This document shows, piece by piece, positions 13,942-26,160 of a stretch of 64,000 bases of DNA. A program made the position numbers and the translations under genes. The stretch is from NCBI GenBank assembly GCA_037957365.1, contig JARHVA010006309.1, positions 475,001 to 539,000 on the forward strand, in the 5' to 3' direction. This stretch comes from Torreya grandis. Lineage: Eukaryota > Streptophyta > Pinopsida > Cupressales > Taxaceae. The notes under the pieces are model-generated. The model saw only the letters and a list, made by a program, of their open reading frames with translations. It made no database searches and had not been told where the DNA came from. Within the stretch, counting starts at the first letter, position 1. Each line of letters starts with the position of its first letter.

Positions 13942-15110
13942 TGGTTTAAACTCTCTCACATGGTTTCAAGTATAAGCAGGCATGTAATAAGTATACAAAA
14001 TAATAAATATTGGTAGTGTTGATAAAAAACAAGACAAATTTCACTTTAAAAACCCATAAAATACTATCAATAATATATTTAGTGCATGCATAGGCCAAAT
14101 GTGAACCTACAATTTTTTAGGACAAGTGAGATAGTCTTATGAGCATACACCATTGACATTTTTAGAAGTAGTAAACATGAGATATACATTAAATTAATTA
14201 AATTCATAGAAATGAGAATCTAATATAGTATCCATAAATATAAAAAATACCTAGGATCATTCTTCAAGTGAAATTTCATATCATAAACCTAAGATCATTG
14301 GTCTAGTGCCTGTAAGTAAAACTAGATGCATGGAGACATTCAAGAAATTTTAAGGACATGGATATTATAAACTAAAATAAAAGATAAATATGAAGACAAT
14401 AATTCTTATATAACCAATAAATATGTCATAAATGGGTTAAAATAAGGCAAATGTAGACCTATTAATCTGCAAATCTATGGGTCCACATTTTTAATCAAGA
14501 GAAGAAAACCTTACATGAATATGAGATTAGATGACTAAATGATGTGTGAAATACATTATTAATATTTGAGAAGTTATATTTAGGGTGTAAAAATATATCC
14601 ATTTAATATAATATCAATTCTTAGACCCTAGTAAGTATCAAGCCCAAAAAAAATCTATAGGCTTGCTAAAGAGCTACAAGTCTAATTCTAAGAATTCAAT
14701 ATAGTATGAAACATTTGTATTGATATTGGAATTTACATGGATATAATCAGACTATAAATTTGTCATTTAAAAAATATTATGTGGTAGGCATTGTCTTGAA
14801 GCTATAAAAATCAGATTATAAATTTGTCATTTCATAGTGCAAGCATTGACAAGTAGATGAAACTATATTTAGTGCATTAGCTCCATGTATTCTTACTAGT
14901 TTTAGCTCTTTTTTATCCCCTTTCCTTGCAATTGTAGTAGGTTAGTAGTAATTTTTTATCAAGATTCAAAGCAGGTAACCCAATCTAGAGATTCACTGTA
15001 ATAAATAAGCCACCCATAGATTAGAATTGATTCCATGCTATCATCTAGTTAGGAAGGTTTGAAAAACCTTCTTATGGGTAAAACTAATATAGATAATAAT
15101 TATCAACCAC
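13942..15110 (+). repeat. Right (3') LTR of element B, shortened
   Basis: Direct repeat of the left LTR, lacking the 1.37-kb middle block. At the junction (14,750-14,830) there is a small local duplication of 'cagattataaatttgtcatt'. It ends close to the start of a hAT relic. Confidence 0.6.
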
Positions 15111-15139
15111 CTTTTAGTGTATATGAAGTTAGGGAAATA

Positions 15140-15640
15140 CTAAGATGATGATAGAGGTGAAAGAGTTGATTCTTGATAAGGTGTGGTGGGCACACGTGGA
15201 TTTTTTTTCAGTTATACCAAGTCCATCACAAATATTTTGACATTTGTGGATATGGATCAGATATGTTTGGTGATAGGAATCAAGTCAATGATTAAGAAGA
15301 TTAATTCCATCATAAAAAGTAAAGAGCAATATCCTATAGAGAGGTTCTTCAAGGAAGTGTGATTGTATCTCATTGAAAGGTGGAACAAAATAACCACTCT
15401 ATAGCATCTTCTTACTTTTTAATTGACTCTAAAATACTACAGGTCAAAGATATTTTTGTTGGCCAGGAGGGTCACACCATATATGGATATTAAGCTTAGT
15501 GAGATATATGAGATGATATTCTCTAGACTCTTTTGGTGGTCTGTGACAAGCACAAGAATGAAGCTCATATGTGGTAGTACCTCCATTAGCAAATATCCAC
15601 AGACAAAGAGTATAAGGAGCTTGAAAAAAACATGATTTTT
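15140..15640 (+). pseudogene. hAT-family transposase relic (DUF659/hAT type)
   Basis: Plus-strand frames give pieces in the order expected for plant hAT transposases of the DUF659 class. They are a block ending DKVWWAHVDFF, then TKSITNILTFVDMDQ, then a helix KKINSIIKSKEQYPIERFF followed by LYLIERWNK, then the counterpart of the conserved LHCLAHSLNPKYYS motif read as HLLTF-LTLKYYRS, then VTPYMDIKLSEIYEM and FWW. At least two frameshifts and several stops separate them. Only a central to C-terminal slice survives, and no terminal inverted repeats or 8-bp target duplication were found. A domesticated gene is unlikely given the stops. Confidence 0.55.
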
Positions 15641-17079
15641 AATTTAAGATAATTTTTCTATATCATAGATTTATTTTATTTTTTATTTTTGTTACAAACT
15701 TAAAATTGTCTGTAACTAGTTTTAACTTTTGAATTTGGGATACCATTTGGCTCATCATATTGATAATATACAATGATATATATGAATGAATTTTTTGAAG
15801 GGTTCATCGATATAAGGAATGTAAAGGCGCACATCACCTTGTGTACAGAAGAAAGAAGAGATATTTAAAATGAATTGAAGCTCTTCAAAATTTCATGGAT
15901 AAAAAAAAAGGTACGCGTAGATTTGTAAATTGAACTACTAATATAAATTAGTTATCCAAAGATAACTTAAAACATTATTAGAAATCTTAAAATTTATATA
16001 AATAGATAGGTGCAAAAATTTTAAAGTGGAAGCTCCAATTTTTTAACAGATAAAAGAGTGCTATGTTTTAATTATACTACATTGCTAATAATTTGAGACA
16101 AGGGAGGCTTACAGTGGCATTATATGCGCGAGCCTTGCCAATTCAGTATAAGGTTTGAGATTAAAGTTTTTAATTACTACACTAAATTATTTAGATGTGC
16201 TTGTATGCTTTCTAGGTCATTTTGTCATGTGATTTTTACTAACGTAAATGAGATAAATGTTATAGGAGAGATGATTACTCATAGAAATTCATCATCAAAA
16301 AAAAGTTTAATATATGATTCAAAATCCAACAAAAATAAATAAAAAGTTGTTACTATCGAAGCTCCATTCACTCAACCCAAAAAAAAATCGTATGATAGAT
16401 GAACTAATCTTACTCGCACAATGCCAAATGACGGCGAATCTTATTTTGGGTTGAATTTAATTGTCCATTATTTAAATTTAAAGGATTGTCATGTTCATAA
16501 TCCATATCTTTGGCGGCAAATAATACTCTAAAACGTCCTCTCCTTATAGCTTCCACTTTGCCCCGTATACCAACATTATTACACTCTATTTAGTATTTAA
16601 TTTATTAGGTAAGGAAGGCTACCTAATATGTGTCGTTTCACGTCTTCCTTCAAGGGGACTTTTTTGCCTGTCATATCTTCTGCCTTTTGGTTGCAAAGGT
16701 TATACTTTAGTTTGATTTCTACTTGTACTTTTCAAGGTCATCAGCTGTCGGTAATGTAGAAGAGAGATTTTGAATTTTTTTTCTGTTATCCGAGTAAATC
16801 TCTCTCTCCCTGAGATGATGTAGTGTAGTTGTATCCGCAGATTCATGGACCTCATTAGATCCTATATATCCCGACAACTAAATAAATTATTCGTTAATAA
16901 TAATCAGTATTCGTAGTTCTTGCCAGTAAATTGAATAATTTAAATTTGTTAATACTTATGTTTAAATTAAGTATTAAAATGTAATGAAAGAAAAATAAAT
17001 TGATGTTCACTTTCTTTAATAATCAAATTAATATAAATATTAAAATGCACCTATGTGAGTGGTTCCCCTTTATTTTTGA
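15641..17079. other. Unassigned, with a GC-richer stretch
   Basis: No gene recognised. 16,400-16,870 is clearly less AT-rich than its surroundings, with several CG dinucleotides. It may be old promoter or exon DNA linked to the duplicated segment that follows. It shares only short words (for example 'tgcctgtcata') with 43,380-43,550 beside copy 2, so homology there is uncertain. Confidence 0.35.
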
Positions 17080-17256
17080 AGTAATATATTTTTATTGAAT
17101 ATATTTTAATTAAAATATGAATTGAGTAAATTGATTGATTATATTTATTAAATTATTAAATAAATATTTTTAATACAATATGTATAAATTAATAATGGCC
17201 TCTTTAAGTTTTATAAGCATATCAATGGGATTCATAATATGTATCTTTTATATTAT

Positions 17257-17265
17257 AGATATTTT
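17257..17265. other. Empty site for the LINE found in copy 2
   Basis: Copy 1 reads 'agatatttt' here, where copy 2 has 'agatatttc' on both sides of the 910-bp LINE (43,719-43,727 and 44,638-44,646). The pre-insertion state is therefore visible in the same window. Confidence 0.75.
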
Positions 17266-17989
17266 GTTGGTATATATATTTTGTAAATGTAATATTAATA
17301 ATATTTTTTCAAAACAAAACAATAAAACAAATAAAATATAAAAATTATAAGAATGTTTTTCATGTTTTATTTTATTTCATTATTTTAACTAGTTTTTAGA
17401 GAATTTTTTTATAGATTAAAAATATTAATTAAATCTAATTTAAATAGTTGCCAAAATAAATAGCTTTCTTTTAATAAATTCCACTTAAAACAAAATTTCT
17501 ATTTCTTCATAGGTAAATGGTCAAAAAAGTTAAAAATATAAAAACTTTTATTATTATTTTTTAGCAATGAGTTTCGATGTTGAATTTTTTCTGTTATTCA
17601 TAAAGGTTTTTTCAATTGTTTTATATTTAAATATCTAAAAAAGAAATCACACAATTATTCTAAAAAACTAAATTTGATTTTAATAAATTTTAAATACATT
17701 AATTTTTTAAAAATATAAAAAAATTGATTTAATTAGACAACGCAATTTATTCATCATTATCCAAAACAAAATAATATCCTTATTAATGATAAATATGTCT
17801 ATTTCTTACTATAAATATGATTATTCCATTATTACATACTACGAATATGATAATCACATTTCCTTTCCAATTTCAAAAACAAAATACCCAGTAACTTTAT
17901 TTCATTGAATGAATGCCCAAAAAAGTTCAGAGAAATTTTGAAAAAAAGAGGAGCTGAAATCAACAAAGAACACCTCATTAATCACAATG

Positions 17990-18480
17990 GCTATAAAATT
18001 GAATAATTTTCCGTTGTATCCTTGGATAGTCATACATGGAGCCAAACGACATGTGTAAAAACGAGACAGAACGGTCTCTAGTTATTTCGTGGACTCTGGA
18101 AATTACTTTTTCAGCACCTACACGTGTGAAAAACGACGACGTAATGGCTTTGACTTTGTTTCAATCTTGAAACAATGAAATAGAGGTATTTTCGAATAAT
18201 GTTAATCTGATGTTACCGTGCTATGCACTCAACCACATAAACCATGGATGACGGGTTATAGTCGATATATACAGAGCCACAATTGATATGCATGTAATAA
18301 TAAAACGTGTTCCCCCACATTTCAATTCTTTTAATAAAAATTCATCTTCTGTCCATATGACGTACAACTCCCGGTTGACCTGGCTTCTCATGGCTATCCT
18401 TCATATTATACGCAAACCAGCACGGGAAGATAATTTTTTTTGGTTCTTACCTTATTTTCCAAAGTTATATAATACAAATA
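17990..18480 (+). promoter_or_regulatory. Promoter-like GC-richer island, copy 1
   Basis: Inside AT-rich DNA this stretch has many CG dinucleotides and few indels against copy 2 (45,390-45,880). Recognisable plant motifs are CACGTG (G-box) at 18,121-18,126, TTGAC-type W-box cores near 18,150 and at 18,375-18,380, and a TATA-like TTATATAATA at 18,465-18,474. A perfect 9-bp inverted repeat with a 2-bp loop lies near 18,157. No coding sequence follows downstream. It may be the promoter of a lost gene, or the control region of an unclassified repeat. Confidence 0.3.
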
Positions 18481-18693
18481 GCAATTTTTTAATTTAAAAG
18501 TTATCTGGATTCTTTTAACTTTTAATTTTTAATCCTTTGATTTATGTTTAGCTTTTTTTTCATTTCTTGTTGGATTTAATTTAAATGAGTTTTTGCAATA
18601 AAATTTAGGAACAAATGTAAATTTGTATAATAAAATTAACTATACATACAATGACATGATCAAAACTCGATTTTCCTCATTGTTATAAAATGC

Positions 18694-18765
18694 TATAAAG
18701 TGTAATTAGAAACATGTTATAAAGTGTAATTAGAAACATGTTATAAAGTGTAATTAGAAACATGT
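18694..18765. repeat. 24-bp unit repeated three times
   Basis: The unit 'tataaagtgtaattagaaac' plus 4 bases occurs three times head to tail with no mismatch visible. Copy 2 has one partial unit near 46,155, so this is a recent local expansion. Confidence 0.93.
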
Positions 18766-19734
18766 TGATATTGTTAGAGAAGTGGTACTTTAAATAAATG
18801 AAAAGGCTTGTTATTGTTAGTTTTAAAGGTAGAAAATTTTATCCGACCTTATATCAATTTGAGAACAATAATTTATTCTTAAATATTAACAAAATTTTAA
18901 AATTGGGTATAGATGCTTTGAGTTGTGCTAAAAACTAGCTTCCAAATTTAGAGCTTTTCTATACGAAAACATGACTAATAAGAATGTAATTTTAGTAGCA
19001 GTTGATCATAGATATAACATCTTGAAGATTATATGAGTGCATCTTAGTATTGTTATTGTAGGGAATAATAATTTAGTCAATCATGTTCCCTATTTGTTAT
19101 AAAAGAAACCAAAGATACACCTTATGTAGCATAGATTCCATTTGTGACAATCTATTTCAAATAGTCCATGTTCTTAAAATAATTTGTAAATATGAAAAAT
19201 AAAATGATAATATCCATTTTTGAATATGTTTTTATTTAGTAGAATTTTTTTCAAAATCTAAGTTGTATTTATATTAAACAATATAATGGTGTTATGATTT
19301 GATGATGTCTTGTTATGCCTCTGATACCTTAAACCATATACCATCATGTTGATAAGTAGAATATACTACAATAAAAAATTATTTAATTTTTTCATGGATA
19401 CAAGTAAAAAAGTAGTTTTTGAAAGGCCCCAGAGCTTTGTTTAATGGAGAAAAAGTTAAATCATTGAAGCTCACAAGATATAAATTTTCAAACAGTACAC
19501 ATGGGTCAAAGTAACAAATCTACCAAAATGCAGTGCACATCCAAATAACAAGTAAACTAAAATCCACAAGCATGCAATAAAAATTGATCTAAGAATCCAT
19601 TTGTCCTCAGTGGTTAGGCCATCAACACAAACAATTACATAAATATCCACAAAAAATAAACAAATACCCTCGAAGATGTTACAAACATCCACTATTATCA
19701 CCTTCTTTTCTAGGCTGAAGGGCCATGCCAATTA

Positions 19735-20600
19735 ATTCTTGGATTTTAAGATTGTTGGATTTTAGGATTCATACATTTTTTTATTATTTTGAACCTTGAT
19801 CCAATATCCTATTTCTCCTTAATCATAAAAATCCTTGAAAACTAGAATGTCAATTTCAATTAGAATAATAGGATGAAATTTTACAATTGGAAGATTTGCC
19901 ATTTTACCTTTACGTATGATACCCATTGGTTATGTCATAGTTCCTGACTCCTTAGACTTGTCCTTTTAAATAGTATCATTCATGGGATCCATGGAAAACT
20001 CACTTTTATCCAAAAAGTGAACATTTTCAGGCACTTGTGTTGAATCTAAATTTGGTTCCTAATCATCCCCCTCAATTTATGTAACTCTATCTCCTATGAT
20101 TAGTTCAGGAAGGCTATCCTTCCACCACAAATTCTTAGACCCTTTATTTTTTCATTTATATAGGTCATCTCTAAGTGGATTGTCTCAAAAAAGATTATTA
20201 AAGCGGAATGGAAATGCCTCATAATCTGTGGATTGTTCCAAAGAATGATCCTCCACCCTCAACTCAATTCAGGCTAGGATATATTTGTACATATCGATGA
20301 TGACAAACATTTAGGCAATGTTGATGTGAGTAAGATTTGAATTGATAGAATTAGTAAACAAGAATCACACAAATAATATCATATATCTTTGACACAAGGT
20401 TTTGAAAAAATAAGGGAGGGATATGTGGATGATGGACACAAATAAGTCTAGAACTAAAGGATTATTTGAGGGGGTTAGAACATGGGAACCAAAGTTTAAA
20501 TAAAATCATTCCCTTACCCCATGACTAATTCCCATATAAAACCCTATATAAATTTGTAGTTATGTACTTAAAATTTTATTAGAAAAAACCACTTTAGTAT
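19735..20600 (-). pseudogene. LINE ORF1 (DUF4283 + knuckle) relic, copy 1
   Basis: Read on the minus strand from about 20,330, the frame gives FVIIDMYKYILA, IELRVEDHSLEQSTDYEAF, then PFRF. This matches the end of a plant LINE ORF1 DUF4283 domain running into the CCHC knuckle. Next come an NLWWKDSLPELI block and an acidic tail. The knuckle cysteines are gone and stops are frequent. Upstream (20,600-20,350) the core DUF4283 region is frameshifted but aligns with the clearer copy 2 version. No ORF2 follows. The 86-codon open piece at 19,471-19,731 lies just downstream, but its counterpart in copy 2 has stops, so I do not call it a gene. Confidence 0.6.
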
Positions 20601-21381
20601 AGAGAAGAGTGTTTGAGTAAATTTACATACATCATGAATTGTCCCTTTTGATAAATAATTGATAAAAATTCACTTACTATTTTTATATGTATGGATCAGT
20701 GTGGTTAGGATGGACCACCATGGATGAATAAATGGGTCAATCCACCCTCATAAGGACTAAACACGGTAAATATAGATGTATAATTTTTAGATTAAACAAG
20801 GTAAATCCCTTTTCTAGTGGTAGAAAGAAAGATGATTTTTAAAATGATAATTCATTATATGAAATTTAAAGAGGACTGAAAATGGATATAATGTGCATGA
20901 AAATGATCATTTACTTTACCCATACATGAAACTATCACATATATTACCATAAATTTATACCCTACACAATTGTTTTAAGAGAGTACACTCTTATGAACCA
21001 TGAAATGGATTCCACAAGAACCTTGCTATCTAAAAACCCATAATTTTATTTAAAACACTTCCTAACATTTAAATGTAGTAGAAGACTTGTAAAAACCTAA
21101 AATAAGTATGTAAATCCATTAAGTCATTTTGATTTATAGCGTGTGTAACCATTCTATCATATTCAATATTAGTATTCAGGTGACTGATTTATTATAATAT
21201 ATTTAAAAATTTGAATTTATTAAAGTTTTATATTTTTAAGATAGGCATTAATTAAAAAAAAGGCAAAATATATTGGTTTACCTAGTTATATATTGAATGC
21301 ATCAAACCTTATGCTTCCATTAGGGTTTCAACCCCCATTCTAGGATTTAATATTTTGAAATCTAGATATTATTTTCAGACT

Positions 21382-21387
21382 CGATTT
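21382..21387. other. Empty site for the gypsy element found in copy 2
   Basis: Copy 1 reads 'cagactcgatttctatgc' across this point. Copy 2 reads 'agactaaatt', then the 5,640-bp element, then 'aaatttacattt'. The position agrees with the 5-bp target duplication AAATT. Confidence 0.7.
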
Positions 21388-23279
21388 CTATGCTTCCCTC
21401 ATTCAAAAATTATACATGGATATAATTGATATGCATATTTTATATTTTACTAATTAATCCATAATTGTAATCATTAAATGTTTTTTCTATCAATATGCAA
21501 TTTTTTTTACAATTATTATGTTAGAGGCATTTTATTTGAATAAGTATGCATAAATCTATCCCATGCTAGAATATATTCATCAATTACACCTTCAAAATCT
21601 AAAGGTTTTTTTACCTATCATGGAATGCCATGTGTTGGGATGTAGCGAGTTGTTATCTATCATATCATTTCTAAATCAAGTAGTTTTATGTAGTTTCTAA
21701 TGACTAACAATTCCAATGTTCCATTCTTTGAATCACCCATAGAAGACCAAGGTCAAATGAAGTATGGCCTCATGATAGAAGAAAACTACATGGAACATTC
21801 TATTTAATAGTTCATGTGTTTAAATTAGACATGCATGTGAGATAAAGATGTTGGATATCCAAATTCACATAGGCAGCCATATAATAGGTGAGGAGACTTA
21901 GGTGGTTGGAAAATTATTGGAAGGATCTAATAAGATAGCTCCAAGTAGATACAACATTGAAATAATGAAATAGAATATAAAATCAATCTATGGAAGTGAA
22001 GAGGATAAATTTATAGTTTTTGGATAGTTGTCAAGAGTTGAAGCTAGTTTATAGAAGGGAGGAATTGAGGATGGTAGGGGGTCAAAATTATACGGTGGGT
22101 TGGAGTGGGGAGTATTAAGGATGGGAGGTGGATACATGTGTAATAGAGATTTGGAGGCATGGGTAAATGGTTATGGGTAGGTGGTGAAAGAGTTGTTTGA
22201 TGTAAGCTATAAATTGAGGTGTAAGGGGTGGCTGTGGACCCAAAATGGATATCTAGTGGTGATGTTGAGGAGTGGAATTATTGGTGGGCATGAATGGGTG
22301 GCTAAGGAAGGGAGGTGGAACCATTATGGAAGCTATTGGTGGGTGTAGAGAAGGGTAGAGGGGAGGCTGCATGGGGTAGTATGTGGTAATGGATGGGAGA
22401 GTATTGGTTAGGAGAAATGGGTAATATATACTCCCTATTCACATATTTTTTATCATCCTCCCAACATCCCACTATATAGATAGACACTTGGAAGCTGTAT
22501 AGGACATGTGTGAGGCTTACACCAATTTGTTGGAAAGTTTATGTGGAATGTGATGTACATGTATACATAATGAGTAGAATCCAATCTATTTAGCTGACCA
22601 TCTAATGAAGGTTGGATAAGGATATCATCAAAACATGGAATAAATAACATGATGATAAGTATCATGTAAATTTTGATTTGAATTGAACATGCAAGTTATA
22701 TTATAATGTGAATGACAACACCCCCATATCATTACTGCATTAGTGATTTGGTCACTTTTTATGTTATGTTTGTTGTATTTTTTCTAGGATAGCTATATTA
22801 AACAATAATAAACACAATAGTATTATACTATACTATTATACATTTATACTATATTATATTACTAATGTAATAAATAGCATACAAAATGTGATTTTTTATT
22901 TTAGTAAAACATGGTTTTGTAAAGTGCAAGAGTGAGAATTGGTATCCATATGTTAATTTAAACCCATGCCTATTGCTCCCATCTTGCCTTTTTTACACAC
23001 AATAGTGAGTGATAATAATCATATATTTCTTGTGCAAGTGATGGCATAGAATGAGATTATGTTCTTTTATGTAGCATGGAAATGCGTTATGTGATGAGGT
23101 AAAATAGTCAATATAAAAAATGCAAGTGATGAAGTATTTGAATTTGATATATGTGTTGATGGTGAGGTACAATGATAAGGTAAATTAAAAGGAGTCAATT
23201 ACATAAATTAATTAGGAAACACATAAATAATCACAAGTTGATATTGAGAAAAAGAGACAATTCTATATCATTCTCTTTT

Positions 23280-24540
23280 GGACAATTTGAAAAATCCAAC
23301 ATCTATAATTACCAATTATTATGATGGTGATCATGATTATAATCACATGAAAGATACTATAGATGATTATTTGTGCAATCTAAATTTTAATGTTATTGAT
23401 ATATATGAATCATTGCCTCTTAATATGTTTACATCAATTAGTCTAGGAGAGTATTGAAATAATTTATTTACAAATCATATTGATAAATCAAAAATGTTTA
23501 TTGAAGAAAAATATCAATTGGATAAATTGAAGACACTAATTCTAGAAGATAAACATAATCATACTATAAATATTTGTTCAAATCTTAGCTTGCACTAAAA
23601 GCCTCATATTCTAAAGCCACAATCATGAAAAATAGTTTATAAATAAAACATATATAAATCATTAGAAAAATGGCACATTTCTCACTATAATACATGTTTT
23701 TTTTTTTAAAATAGTAATAATGTAGAATTCCTAGATACAACAGCTTCAATAACATTACAAATAACTAGTATTAAGAATAAAATAAGCATCAAATTAAAAA
23801 TGTTACTCGAGATAAATTTTATTACATTATTTACCACTACACATATAGATATCACTTGCTTTTTATATTAGTAAGGAAAATAATATTTTTAATACCACAT
23901 AGTACGTAGGCATGTAACACACAATTTAGTAGCATTGTGATAGAGAATTAAAAAGTATAAAAATAAATGGATAAATAAGGTAATATAACTACTGAATTAA
24001 TAAGTATTAGTAATTTTTAATCGATATCAATGCACATCTACAATATAAAGGTTTTATAACCATCCAAAACAAGAAATATTGAATATTATAGTATATATTG
24101 ATTATGACATTGAACAACAGATTGAAATCAATCAAGAAGAATTCATAATCATGTGTATTATTATATTATTATGATAGTAGGGACATGAAATTATGGAATC
24201 AAACACATTATACATTTTCTAAGATCAATTTTACATATTACTCTACAAATTACTTGTGGTCCAAATGACATCGTTATGTGCATATGGGTCACGTAGCTTT
24301 TTACCCATGTTAGGTTTAGATTGGGATAATAATGGTTAGATAATATGCAAGATACATTTGATAAACCAAATTGTTACATAGTATTATTATATGATCAAAA
24401 CATAATCAATATTTTCCATGATGGAAATGATAACTTCAACTAAAATGGCAATGTTTTAAATATAATTTCGAAAATAGCTCACCAAAGATCATATCAAGTG
24501 GATGAAAATGTAATATGTATTCCCAAACCATAAAAAATAT
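23280..24540 (+). pseudogene. Decayed coding stretch, family not recognised
   Basis: From 23,287 one plus-strand frame runs for roughly 55 codons before a stop (containing YYDGDHDYN and DDYLCNLNFN) and resumes with few stops to about 23,690 (including EKYQLDKLKTLILEDK). A second low-stop run near 24,255-24,530 includes DNMQDTFDKPNCYIVLL. The mix of charged and hydrophobic residues is coding-like. I cannot name the family; a retroelement gag or pol relic is the likeliest source in this context. Confidence 0.3.
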
Positions 24541-26020
24541 AAAGAAACATGAAAAAAAAATTGAAATATACCCTTATGATGACTATTAATATTTGAAAAT
24601 ATTTTTTCTAAATATATTCCAAAATTAAAATTAAATAAAAATATCTTTAAAATGTAAAATAGGACCTAAGCACGACATGATTTCTATTCACATTATCTAT
24701 GTATAACATGATTGGTAGATTAAATATAATTTAAAATACACACATGAATTTTATAGTATATTTAAGTGGGATGCATATATCTAATGCATTCCAGCTCTTA
24801 AGGGCCATGCCAATGTTGGGTGTATCTTATTCCACACGTTAGATTATTACAAGTTATGTCTTCCTATGAATGTTTCCAATTATCACGATGATCTAAATTC
24901 ATTGCTTACACATGCCTTTCTCTTGATTATATTCATTACAATATTGCATGTCATGGATATGTTACTTTATTATTCTTTGGCATTGGCATACAATGATGGT
25001 GTAGAGTAGTTTAACCTATTATATGCTAGATTATTTCTATTTCATTTCATACACACTAATAGTTGATTATCATTTATGTGTTTTATCTTTCTTGTCTGAC
25101 ATTTTATTATTAAATGTGTCATTTTATATCACTCTTTCTTTCTTACCTAAATTTCAATTGATTGGTTTTTCATTACACAACTCTTCCTTTTGGTCATTGC
25201 CTTATTACTTGAATTTTTCTTCATGGAGTTTTTATTGTATGAATCTATATTTGAGCCCTAGCCCTCTATGACATTAGATGATTTATTATTTTTGGATCTT
25301 GCCTTGCATGACATTGAGGTATATTAAATTTGATTTTATTGTGTGTATCATGTCCATGACATCATGTGCTTATGAGTGGATAAATATTTGATTGTATGCT
25401 CAATTTTCTGATTTTGTTGTGTTTTTATGCATATCACGTTCCTCCATATTATCTATTGGTACCATGAGTCATAACATGCATATTCCTCCATATCTTATTA
25501 TCCAATTTGTATATCAATTATGGTTCGTAAATCATTCCTAATTTATATATTTATCTTGACATGAAACTTCTATGCCTTATACTAAATGTTTCATATATAC
25601 TTTCAATGATATATTTATACTATGAGAACATATTATCTACATGTTTACACAAGCTTATAAATGATTACATTTTTACTTATAACATAATACACCTAATTAT
25701 TTTAATTTAATATGAGTAACTTGCGAGCTATACTCCTTATCTCAAAAGGAGAGCATATTAGTGGTCTTATGATAGATATTCAAGCATCCATGTATAGGAA
25801 ATTCATATTTTAGAATAAATAACATGATTCAAAGACTTGATATTGGTATATAGTATTAGCTTGGTTTGGATTAAGTGTCAAATGTTTGTAGATTGAAACT
25901 ATTTTTGGGTCATGTATAATGAATATATGCACATTTTATAAGAACATAAATTACAAAATTTTAGATTTTTAAGATCAGCTAAAAAGTGGGACTTATGTGT
26001 ACAACATCCTATATTATTTT

Positions 26021-26160
26021 GGCACTAGTTGGATGATATTAAGGGCATGAACACTATTTCATGCACCCACTATAGACTTTTTTTAATGTTGGGACTAATT
26101 GGATAAAATTATAGGACATTAACACTATTCATGAACACACACTATTATAGTTTATATTTT
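26021..26160. repeat. Two-unit tandem repeat, period 70 bp
   Basis: 'ggcactagttggatgatatt' at 26,021 is repeated imperfectly as 'gggactaattggataaaatt' at 26,091. The following words ('aacactatttcatg', 'aacactattcatg') repeat in step. Confidence 0.7.

Larger units (their letters stand above)
6920..15110 (+). mobile_element. LTR retrotransposon B, old, plus strand
   Basis: Direct repeats at 6,920-9,425 and 13,942-15,110 surround about 4.5 kb that contains a decayed gag-like plus-strand coding region starting soon after the left repeat. The repeats match in two blocks (6,920-7,720 with 13,942-14,745; 9,100-9,420 with 14,795-15,105). The 1.37 kb at 7,725-9,095 is absent from the right copy. Plus-strand orientation is inferred from the gag-like frame. 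No pol domain was seen. PBS, PPT and target duplication could not be fixed, so the outer limits are approximate. Confidence 0.6.
17080..22440. repeat. 5.3-kb duplicated segment, copy 1
   Basis: It is collinear with 43,548-55,480 once the two insertions there are removed. Matching landmarks are 17,195/43,665 ('cctctttaag'), 18,020/45,420, 18,236/45,634 ('ggatgacggg'), 19,650/47,065, 20,090/47,490, 21,190/48,600, 21,600/54,665 and 22,060/55,120. By eye the copies differ every few bases and by many small indels, so the duplication is old. Contents are a GC-richer promoter-like island, a LINE ORF1 relic on the minus strand, and a minus-strand Pro/His/Ser/Thr-rich leader-like stretch (22,480-21,950). 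It could be a segmental duplication or two copies of an unclassified repeat; a short third match exists at 35,385-35,600. Confidence 0.75.

Noticed and set aside
18036..18170. A 44-codon plus-strand ORF that is also open, as 52 codons, in copy 2 (45,441-45,599)
   Set aside because: Aligned codon by codon, most differences change the amino acid, so there is no sign of selection on a protein.
19471..19731. 86-codon minus-strand frame with hydrophobic segments, possibly a membrane protein
   Set aside because: The counterpart in copy 2 (about 46,890-47,140) has stops, and no family was recognised.
25023..25271. 82-codon hydrophobic plus-strand frame
   Set aside because: AT-rich composition yields Phe/Leu/Ile/Tyr codons by chance; no start context, homologue or conserved partner.
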